A stretch of 64,000 bases of DNA from Aeromicrobium phoceense (GTDB lineage Bacteria; Actinomycetota; Actinomycetes; Propionibacteriales; Nocardioidaceae), in the NCBI RefSeq assembly GCF_013868155.1, contig NZ_JACEOG010000001.1:434001-498000 (forward strand), written 5' to 3'. How positions within the stretch are numbered: the first letter of the stretch is position 1; each line of letters starts with the position of its first letter. The position numbers were made by a program, and so were the translations under genes. Under the pieces are notes generated by a model, which worked only from the letters and a program-made list of their open reading frames with translations, made no database searches and had not been told where the DNA came from. Of the stretch, positions 58,193 through 64,000 are shown one piece after another.

Positions 58193-60946
58193 TCAGCGCA
58201 GGACGCGCGCCGTGCGAGGCGTGTACCTCACCACGGTGGCGTAGCCCGGCTTCGTGGCCGTGACCTTGACCCGGATCCGCTGGCCACGATCGGCCTTCGT
58301 GAGCCTGTACGACGTCTTCGTCGCGCCCTTGATGGCCTTGCTGCCGCGGTACCAGCGGTACGACAGCCGGACGCCCGGGTCCCACGTGCCCGCCTTCACC
58401 TTCAGCGTGCGGCCCACCTTCGGCAGTCCGACGTGGAAGGGCTGCGGCTTGCGGGTCAGCAGGCCCGGAGCGACCCTGAGCGGAGCGCTGACCTTGGTCA
58501 CCGACGCCCAGCCGGACTTGGTGCCCGTGACCGCGACGGCCACGACGCGGCCCAGGTCCCTCGGCGTGAGGCGGTAGGTCGCGCCGGTGGCACCGGCGAC
58601 GACCTTCCCGCCGACCGACCACTGATAGGCCAGCGCGGTGCCGGCGGGCCAGGTGCCGGCGCGGGCCGTGAGGACCGTGCCGACGCGACCCGTGCCGCTC
58701 ACCACCGGCACGGGGGCCGGGCTGAGGGGCTTGAGGCCGACGGTGTGGGTCAGCGTGGGCTCACCCGATCCCCCGGCCGTGCCGGGCGAGGCGGAGACCG
58801 TCAGCGTGGCACCCGACTCCGACTCGACCTCCACGGTGAACTCGGCGCGGGCCGTCTGGCCGCTCGCGACCCGCGGCACCGACCACCGGAGCGTGGTGCC
58901 GTCGAGCTCGAGCCCGGTTCCCAGCGACACCACGGAGGCGTCGTCGAGGACGTCGGCCAGGTCGATCTCGGCCGTCGCGCCCTCGAGGGCGTGGACGGCC
59001 GTGTTCTTCGCCGAGACCGTGTAGGTGATCTCGTCGCCGGCCTCGACGGCACCCGGAAGCGGCGCGGCCGACAGGCCCAGCGTCCACGCGTCGGCCTGGT
59101 CGGCGATGGCCGTGGAGGCACTGCACGTGACACAGAACGAGCCGAGCGCGGTCGTGCTCGCGGTGACGCCGACCGTGCCGCCCGACGCCGACTCCTTGAC
59201 CGTGGCGGGGAAGGTCACGGTCGCCGACTGCCCGGCCGACGTGGCCGGGATGGTCCACCGGAGCTTGCCGCCCAGGTTCACCAGCTCCGCCGGGAGCGCG
59301 CCCAGGCGGGCGTCGTCGACCAGGTCGGCGACGTCGACGGTCACCGTCTGGCCCGCGATGGCCACCTTGCCGGTGTTCTCCGCCGTCAGGGTATGGGTGA
59401 CGGTGTCCCCGGGCGCGAGCGGACCCGCGGGATCGGAGGCGACCGAGAGGTTCCACTTCGACGCCCACGCCGGCTTCGCCGTGCCGTACAGCCACGGGTT
59501 CAGCACGGGGGTGACGTCCTGGCCCGAGATCCGGTTGGCGAGCGCGACGAAGTCGGCCGTCGACGCGTCGGAGCCGTTGTTCTCCGCGACCCACGTGCGC
59601 AGGATCTCGAACCAGGCCTCGTCGCCCACGATCGTGCGCAGCGTCTCGAACGTCATGCCGCCGCGTCCGTAGACGTAGTCGAACAGGATCGCCGGGTCGG
59701 TGAAGCCCGCCAGCGGCACCTGCCACTGGCCCGAGGTCGGCGCGCTGGCGTTCCAGGAGTTGAAGTAGGACGTCTCGGGCGAGGTCGTCGTCGCACCGGT
59801 CTCGTAGTTGTAGGCGCGCGGCGCGTAGTCGCCCATGCCCTCGTTCAGCCACAGGTCGCTCCAGTCGGTGGGCGACACCGCGTTGCCGAACCACTGGTGG
59901 GCGATCTCGTGGATGAGCGTGCCCTTGCTGACCGAGTTCTGGTAGAACGAGCGGTCCTGCGTCTCGAGCGCGTAGCCGACGTTGATGCGGTCGACGACCG
60001 CGCCGGTGGCCACGCCCGGGTACGGGCCGAACTTCGACTCCAGCCAGCGCATGATGTCCTGCGTCTGCGCCAGGCTGGCCAACGTCGTCGTGCGCTGGGT
60101 GGAGGTCATCGCGGCGTCGAGGAACGTCCAGTCGCGGTACGTGCCGCTCTCCAGCTCGATCACGGACTCGCGGACCTCGTACTTGCCGATGGAGACCATC
60201 GACAGGTACGGCACCATCTGGTTCGGCTGCTTCCAGTGCCACGTCTCGAGGGCGCCGTTGCGGGTCTTGGAGTGGAGCGTGCCGTTGCTGGCCGCCGCCA
60301 TCGTCTCGCCGTCCATCAGCCGCGGGATCGTCAGCTTGATGTCGTACTTCGCCTTGTCCTTGAGCGAGTTGTTGACCGGGTACCAGGTCATGGCGCCGAC
60401 CGGCTCGTTGACGGCGGTGGCGCCGTCGTCGCCGGCGATCCAGCCCTCCCTCGACCCGTCCGGGTCGATGTGGGTCACCGGGGAGCCCGAGTAGGTGACC
60501 ACTGCGGTGAAGTCACCCTCGACGGGCTCGGCGGGCGTGACGACCAGCTTGTACTTCGTCGTGGCGGCGTCGATGTCGCGCTCCCACGTGGCGGGCGCCC
60601 CGTCGACGGTGATCGAGTCGACCGTCAGGCCCTCGAAGTCGAGCGAGAACTCCGACAGCGGGACGGCCGCGGTGGCGCTGATCCTCGCGGTGGCGGCGAT
60701 CGTGCTGGCCGTCGCGACCGGCGCCCCGGGAGTCCACGCGATGTCGAGGTCGTAGTGCTGGACGTCGTAGCCGCCGTTGCCGACGTTCGGGAAGAGGGAG
60801 TCGCCGGAGGTGCGCGCGCCGGCGACGGGGTCGGCCGCGGCGGCGGTGGCCGTGGTCGCGCCGAGGGTGCCCAGGCACAGGGCACCGCTCAGGGCCGCTA
60901 CCGCGACGGCCCGGGCCGGTCGGGTGAGGGAAGGAGGAAAGGACAT
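58193..60946 (-). CDS. Secreted M1-family zinc aminopeptidase with repeat tail
   Basis: 917 residues. A signal peptide (SFPPSLTRPARAVAVAALSG; cleavage near AAA-ADP) is followed by an M1 metallopeptidase: TLIHEIAHQWFGN (HExxH zinc ligands) with LNEG 18 residues later, and VGYALETQ corresponding to the GAMEN substrate motif. The catalytic Tyr region is in the following helices. From about residue 495 the protein carries two beta-rich conserved-repeat domains (APGDTVTHTLTAENTGKVAIAGQTV; VEAGDEITYTVSAKNTAVHALEG), then tandem AxxVGTVLTARAGTW-type repeats ending ARVLR. It removes N-terminal residues from peptides outside the cell. ATG 60946 has GAGAG upstream. Confidence 0.9.
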   Translation of the reverse strand: MSFPPSLTRPARAVAVAALSGALCLGTLGATTATAAAADPVAGARTSGDSLFPNVGNGGYDVQHYDLDIAWTPGAPVATASTIAATARISATAAVPLSEFSLDFEGLTVDSITVDGAPATWERDIDAATTKYKLVVTPAEPVEGDFTAVVTYSGSPVTHIDPDGSREGWIAGDDGATAVNEPVGAMTWYPVNNSLKDKAKYDIKLTIPRLMDGETMAAASNGTLHSKTRNGALETWHWKQPNQMVPYLSMVSIGKYEVRESVIELESGTYRDWTFLDAAMTSTQRTTTLASLAQTQDIMRWLESKFGPYPGVATGAVVDRINVGYALETQDRSFYQNSVSKGTLIHEIAHQWFGNAVSPTDWSDLWLNEGMGDYAPRAYNYETGATTTSPETSYFNSWNASAPTSGQWQVPLAGFTDPAILFDYVYGRGGMTFETLRTIVGDEAWFEILRTWVAENNGSDASTADFVALANRISGQDVTPVLNPWLYGTAKPAWASKWNLSVASDPAGPLAPGDTVTHTLTAENTGKVAIAGQTVTVDVADLVDDARLGALPAELVNLGGKLRWTIPATSAGQSATVTFPATVKESASGGTVGVTASTTALGSFCVTCSASTAIADQADAWTLGLSAAPLPGAVEAGDEITYTVSAKNTAVHALEGATAEIDLADVLDDASVVSLGTGLELDGTTLRWSVPRVASGQTARAEFTVEVESESGATLTVSASPGTAGGSGEPTLTHTVGLKPLSPAPVPVVSGTGRVGTVLTARAGTWPAGTALAYQWSVGGKVVAGATGATYRLTPRDLGRVVAVAVTGTKSGWASVTKVSAPLRVAPGLLTRKPQPFHVGLPKVGRTLKVKAGTWDPGVRLSYRWYRGSKAIKGATKTSYRLTKADRGQRIRVKVTATKPGYATVVRYTPRTARVLR

Positions 60947-60984
60947 CGTGGCTCTCTCGTCGGGGGGCTTTCGCTCATCCTGCC

Positions 60985-61000
60985 CGTGACGGGTGTCACG
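60985..61000. promoter_or_regulatory. CRP/GlxR-like palindrome
   Basis: CGTGACGGGTGTCACG fits nGTGA-N6-TCACn with 2 of the outer bases changed from the TGTGA-N6-TCACA ideal. It lies in the divergent region between the M1 gene (start 60946) and the CsbD gene (start 61116). Weaker than the site at 37200. Confidence 0.4.
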
Positions 61001-61115
61001 CGTCCGGTGAAGCGGCCAGGTTTCACACGCCGGCAACACACCTCCACGAGATGCGCCGCGACCCCAACCGTGTTGGCATGGAGGTGAGAAGAAGACGAGA
61101 GGAAAGGTGGAGATC

Positions 61116-61289
61116 ATGGGACTTGATGACAAGTTGAAGAACGCCGCTGACGACCTCAAGGGCAAGGGCAAGGAAGCCACCGGCAAGGCGACCGACGACG
61201 AGAAGCTCGAAGCCGAGGGCAAGGGCGACCAGGCCAAGTCGGACGTCAAGCAGGCCGGCGAGAACGTGAAGGACGCGTTCAAGCACTGA
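61116..61289 (+). CDS. CsbD-family stress protein
   Basis: 57 residues. The whole protein is a CsbD-type Lys/Glu/Gly-rich amphipathic polypeptide (LDDKLKNAADDLKGKGKEATGKATDD), as in the sigma-B dependent CsbD of Bacillus and its actinobacterial relatives. It has no signal peptide and probably acts in the cytosol under stress; its exact role is unknown. ATG 61116 has AAAGGTGGAG 4 nt upstream. A strong terminator follows 12 bp after the stop. Confidence 0.92.
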   Translation: MGLDDKLKNAADDLKGKGKEATGKATDDEKLEAEGKGDQAKSDVKQAGENVKDAFKH

Positions 61290-61301
61290 CCATGTGCTGA
61301 C

Positions 61302-61337
61302 GACGAGGGCCCCGGGAGATCACTCCCGGGGCCCTCG
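61302..61337. terminator. Bidirectional terminator between CsbD gene and repeat protein gene
   Basis: Perfect 15-bp stem (61302-61316 with 61323-61337) around a 6-base loop. It also stands 28 bp after the stop of the convergent minus-strand gene. Confidence 0.85.
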
Positions 61338-61365
61338 TGCGTCTGGTCTCAGACGGTCGGTGTCG

Positions 61366-61869
61366 TCAGACGGTCGGCGGCGTCGTCGGCGGCGTGACCG
61401 TGCCCGTGGCCCCGACGTCGCCGGTGGGCGTCGTCGAGGTCGTGGTGGTGGTCGGCGCTGCGGGGGCGCCCGTCGGCCGTCCCGGCGTCGTGTAGGTCGA
61501 CGCGGTGTAGGTGGACTGGTCGGCCGACCTGGCCTTGAAGAACGCCGCCACGCCGGCGACGCCGGCGGTCAGCAGGCCCACGAAGGCCACCTTCTTCACG
61601 CCCCTGAACCGCTTCTGCTTCTTCGTCTCGACCGGGAGCTTGTCGCTGACCTCGGCCGGCAGCTTCTCGACGAGGGTGTCACGCAGGTCGATGAGCTCCG
61701 ACCTGTCCGGCAGCTTCTCCAGCAGGTCGTCGCGCAGGGCCAGCCACTCGGCCCGGTCGGGGAGACGCTCGACCAGCTGGTCCCTGAGGTCGCGCAGCTC
61801 GGATGCGTCCGGCAGCTGCTCCACGACGGTGTCGACGTGATCCTTCACGCTCTTCTTGCCCTTGGCCAC
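61366..61869 (-). CDS. Membrane protein with LPD-LRD repeats and Thr/Pro-rich tail
   Basis: 167 residues. The N-terminal half contains three tandem repeats of about 17 residues (DASELRDLRDQLVERLP, DRAEWLALRDDLLEKLP, DRSELIDLRDTLVEKLP), then KLPVETKKQKRFRG, one membrane helix (VKKVAFVGLLTAGVAGVAAFF) and an extracellular tail rich in Thr and Pro. Positive charges before the helix suggest a cytosolic N-terminus. The repeats may form a coiled-coil-like helix. The GTG at 61869 has AAGGAG 6 nt upstream and matches the repeat start better than the ATG 12 codons earlier. Unknown function; no close named family comes to mind. Confidence 0.78.
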   Translation of the reverse strand: MAKGKKSVKDHVDTVVEQLPDASELRDLRDQLVERLPDRAEWLALRDDLLEKLPDRSELIDLRDTLVEKLPAEVSDKLPVETKKQKRFRGVKKVAFVGLLTAGVAGVAAFFKARSADQSTYTASTYTTPGRPTGAPAAPTTTTTSTTPTGDVGATGTVTPPTTPPTV

Positions 61870-61911
61870 GATGGCTCCTTCGCACAGATGTCGTCGGACT
61901 TCCATCGTGGC

Positions 61912-64000
61912 TCACGGCGGGGTCAGTCGCACCTCGGCAGGGGTCTCCAGGACGACGTCGGCGGCGTCCTTGTCCGGCCGCAGACCGCGCCAGCTGGCGT
62001 GGCGCAGGTGCCCCGCGGGCGACCAGTCGCCGTAGACGACCTCTCCCACCAGCTTCGGGGTCGTCCACGTCGCGTCCCGCGATGCGGCCGTCTCCACGTC
62101 GTCCACGAACGGCGAGGTGGCGCGCTCCAGCGGGTCCAGCAGCGACCGCAGCTTGAGCCGCTCGGCGTTGCTGTAGCCCGTGCCCACGCGCCCGAGGTAC
62201 TTCAGGCCGCCCTCGACCGGGACGCCGACGAGCAGGGACCCGATCCCCCGCCCACCGCTGCTGGGCCGCCACCCGCCGATCACGATCTCCTGCGTGTCCT
62301 GGTTCTTGATCTTGAGCCAGTCCGTGGAGCGCGACCCGGGGTCGTACGTGGAGGAGCGCCGCTTGGCCACGACTCCCTCCAGCTTGTGGCTGCGGCTCAG
62401 CGCGACGGCCTCGTCGAGGGTGCCGCCGTGCGCCGGCGGCACGTGGACCAGCGAGCTGCCGATCCCCAGGTCGTCCAGTGCCTCGCGCCGCTCGTCGTAG
62501 GTCAGGTCGCGGAGCGACGTGCCATCGCGCTCCAGCACGTCGAAGAGCATCAGCTGCACCGGCACGGTGCGGCGGAGTCGCTCGATGTCGCCGGCCTTCG
62601 TGACGCCCATCCGCTGCTGCAACCGGCCGAAGCTGGGGATGCCCTTGTCGTCGAGGGCGACGATCTCTCCGTCGAGCACCACGTCGAGGCCGAGGCCGGC
62701 CAGCTCCTCGACGATCTCGGGATAGCTGGCGCTGACGTCGTTGTGGTTGCGCGAGTAGAGCCGCACCTGCTCGCCGCTCACCACCGCGACGCACCGGATT
62801 CCGTCCCACTTCAGCTCGTAGGCCCACCCGTCGCCGGACGCGTCACGCCCACCGGCCAGCACGGCGAGCATCGGCGGGACGAACCCGGCACGGCCCGACG
62901 CCGGCTTCTTCCTCGTCCGCTTCGCGGGTGGCTCCTCCGGGGGCGCCGCCTCCTTCGCGGGAGCGTGCGGCGACTGCTCCTTCATGAGGTGGATCAGCCA
63001 GTTCTCGCCGGTCTTGATCAACGCGAGGCGCTTCGACCCGCCCAGACCCTCCTCGCGCGTGCCGTGCAGCGTCGCGATGACCTCGTGGTCGTTCCACTTC
63101 TCCAGGTCGTAGTGCCCGTGGTCCCAGATGGTGACCTCGCCCGCGCCGTACTCGCCCTTCGGGATCGTGCCCGCGAAGGTCGCGTACTCCAGCGGGTGGT
63201 CCTCGGTCTGGACCGCTAGGTGGTTGCCGGTGGTCGAGTCGGGCACCCCCTTCGGCAGCGCCCACGACACGAGCACGCCGTCGCGCTCGAGCCGGAAGTC
63301 CCAGTGCAGGCGCCGCGCGTGGTGCTCCTGGATCACGAACGTCGGGTCGCCGTCGCGGCCCCGGACGACCGAGTCGGGCACGGGCTCGGGCGTGCGGTTC
63401 GCGTCGCGCATCGACCGGTAGGTCGCGAGCCGGTCGGCCACGGGGGCCGCGAGCGCCGCCATCGGGTCGCCCCGCTCGGCCAGCCTGGCCGGGACCTCGT
63501 CGATCGTCAGGTGCCGCAGGTCGGCGTCGATCTCGTCCCAGTCGCGGGGCACGGCCACGGTCGGCTCCGAACGCCCGCGCAGCGAGTAGGGCGAGATCGT
63601 GGTCTTGTTGCCGTTGTTCTGGCTCCAGTCCACCAGCACCTTGCCCCGGCGCTTCGCCTTCGACATGTCGCTGACGACCAGCTCGGGCATCGCCGCCTCG
63701 AGCGCCTGGGCCACCTGCTTGGCGAACGCGTTCACGTAGTCGGAGTCGTGGGTGCCGTCGAGCTGCGCGTACAGGTGGATGCCCTTGCTGCCGCTCGTCA
63801 CGGGGATGCACTCGAGCCCGACGTCCGCCAGCAGCTCCCGCGCGGCGTGGGCGACCTCGGCGCACTCGGGCAGGCCCGTGCCGGGTCCGGGATCGAGGTC
63901 GATCACGAGCCGGTCCGGGTTCTGCGCCACGCCCGTCGCGTCGACGCGCCACTGCGGCACGTGCAGCTCGAGCGCCGCCACCTGCCCGGCCCAAGCCAGG
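61912..64000 (-). CDS. ligD: ATP-dependent DNA ligase LigD (NHEJ), 5' part cut by window edge
   Basis: 696 residues are visible of a LigD with domains in the order polymerase, phosphoesterase, ligase, as in M. tuberculosis. The polymerase (AEP-like) part shows LVIDLDPGPGTG (metal-binding Asp), SGSKGIHLYAQL and VDWSQNNGNKTT. The phosphoesterase part shows HHARRLHWDFRLERDG and SWALPKG. The ligase part begins near AYELKWDGIRCVAV, with the Lys of KWDG that forms the AMP adduct, followed by VLDGEIVALD, EGVVAKRRSS and WLKIKN. With Ku it repairs double-strand breaks by end joining. The gene has no seen promoter, as its start is beyond the window. Confidence 0.96.
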   Translation of the reverse strand, partial: LAWAGQVAALELHVPQWRVDATGVAQNPDRLVIDLDPGPGTGLPECAEVAHAARELLADVGLECIPVTSGSKGIHLYAQLDGTHDSDYVNAFAKQVAQALEAAMPELVVSDMSKAKRRGKVLVDWSQNNGNKTTISPYSLRGRSEPTVAVPRDWDEIDADLRHLTIDEVPARLAERGDPMAALAAPVADRLATYRSMRDANRTPEPVPDSVVRGRDGDPTFVIQEHHARRLHWDFRLERDGVLVSWALPKGVPDSTTGNHLAVQTEDHPLEYATFAGTIPKGEYGAGEVTIWDHGHYDLEKWNDHEVIATLHGTREEGLGGSKRLALIKTGENWLIHLMKEQSPHAPAKEAAPPEEPPAKRTRKKPASGRAGFVPPMLAVLAGGRDASGDGWAYELKWDGIRCVAVVSGEQVRLYSRNHNDVSASYPEIVEELAGLGLDVVLDGEIVALDDKGIPSFGRLQQRMGVTKAGDIERLRRTVPVQLMLFDVLERDGTSLRDLTYDERREALDDLGIGSSLVHVPPAHGGTLDEAVALSRSHKLEGVVAKRRSSTYDPGSRSTDWLKIKNQDTQEIVIGGWRPSSGGRGIGSLLVGVPVEGGLKYLGRVGTGYSNAERLKLRSLLDPLERATSPFVDDVETAASRDATWTTPKLVGEVVYGDWSPAGHLRHASWRGLRPDKDAADVVLETPAEVRLTPP

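Overview
The window is about 70% GC, with GTG/ATG starts, many 4-bp start/stop overlaps and many starts placed 6-8 nt after a TAnnnT hexamer. This is a high-GC actinobacterium. DUF3151 beside class II aldolase, GuaB1, Bpa, class E sortase, a WhiB-like protein, BioQ-type biotin control and a Ku/LigD-type ligase fit Propionibacteriales/Nocardioidaceae; Aeromicrobium or a close relative is my best guess, but the genus is inference.

Layout. 1-4.8 kb: truncated purD, a four-gene minus-strand operon around a WXG100-like protein, and purA with a hairpin leader. 5.1-8.8 kb: two translationally coupled stand-alone condensation-domain (PapA-like) enzymes and a diacylglycerol-kinase-like lipid kinase. 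8.8-12.8 kb (minus): DUF3151, universal stress protein, fba, a SpoU/TrmH methyltransferase, pyrE, sortase. 12.8-17 kb: a possible small RNA with a C6 loop, a PLP aminotransferase, a secreted amidohydrolase-like protein with a discoidin domain, tRNA-Thr and chorismate mutase. 17.1-24 kb (minus): secreted TAP-type peptidase, DNA polymerase III delta', tmk, aquaporin, topA. 24.1-31.3 kb: MFS transporter, methyltransferase, STAS protein, DUF1998 helicase, BCCT transporter. 31.3-36.2 kb (minus): a complete actinobacterial Tad/Flp operon (ssd, tadA, tadB, tadC, two Flp-like pilins, two TadE-like proteins). 36.4-38.2 kb: HAD phosphatase, a strong candidate Ms1-type RNA with a CRP-like box, and a degenerate Fic-like protein. 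This order (delta', topA, helicase, tad genes, HAD, Ms1, Fic-like) resembles Rv3644c-Rv3662c of M. tuberculosis as I recall it, with aqpZ and a BCCT gene added.

38.2-48.5 kb: LytS-type kinase, guaB1, an AztD-like lipoprotein under a Zur-like palindrome, bioQ and bioYMN with tandem BioQ operators, then a LytTR regulator, DUF485-like protein and sodium:solute symporter. The kinase and regulator look like a two-component pair split by about 5 kb of purine, zinc and biotin genes. 48.5-54.1 kb: Bpa, quinone oxidoreductase, nitrilase-family amidase, membrane proteins, tRNA-Ser(UGA), tRNA-Ser(GCU), a TetR regulator and tRNA-Arg(ACG), whose CCA end starts a 49-bp direct repeat that recurs after a small PH-domain gene. 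54.3-61 kb: two large convergent secreted enzymes (an alpha/beta-hydrolase with Ig-like tail and an M1 metallopeptidase with repeat tail). 61.1-64 kb: CsbD stress protein, a repeat-containing membrane protein and the truncated ligD.

Most of the window is chromosomal core. There is no integrase, transposase, prophage gene or CRISPR array. The most interesting material is non-coding or regulatory: the Ms1-like RNA, the C6-loop RNA, two AT-richer inverted-repeat elements, the 49-bp repeat at tRNA-Arg and the split LytS/LytTR system.
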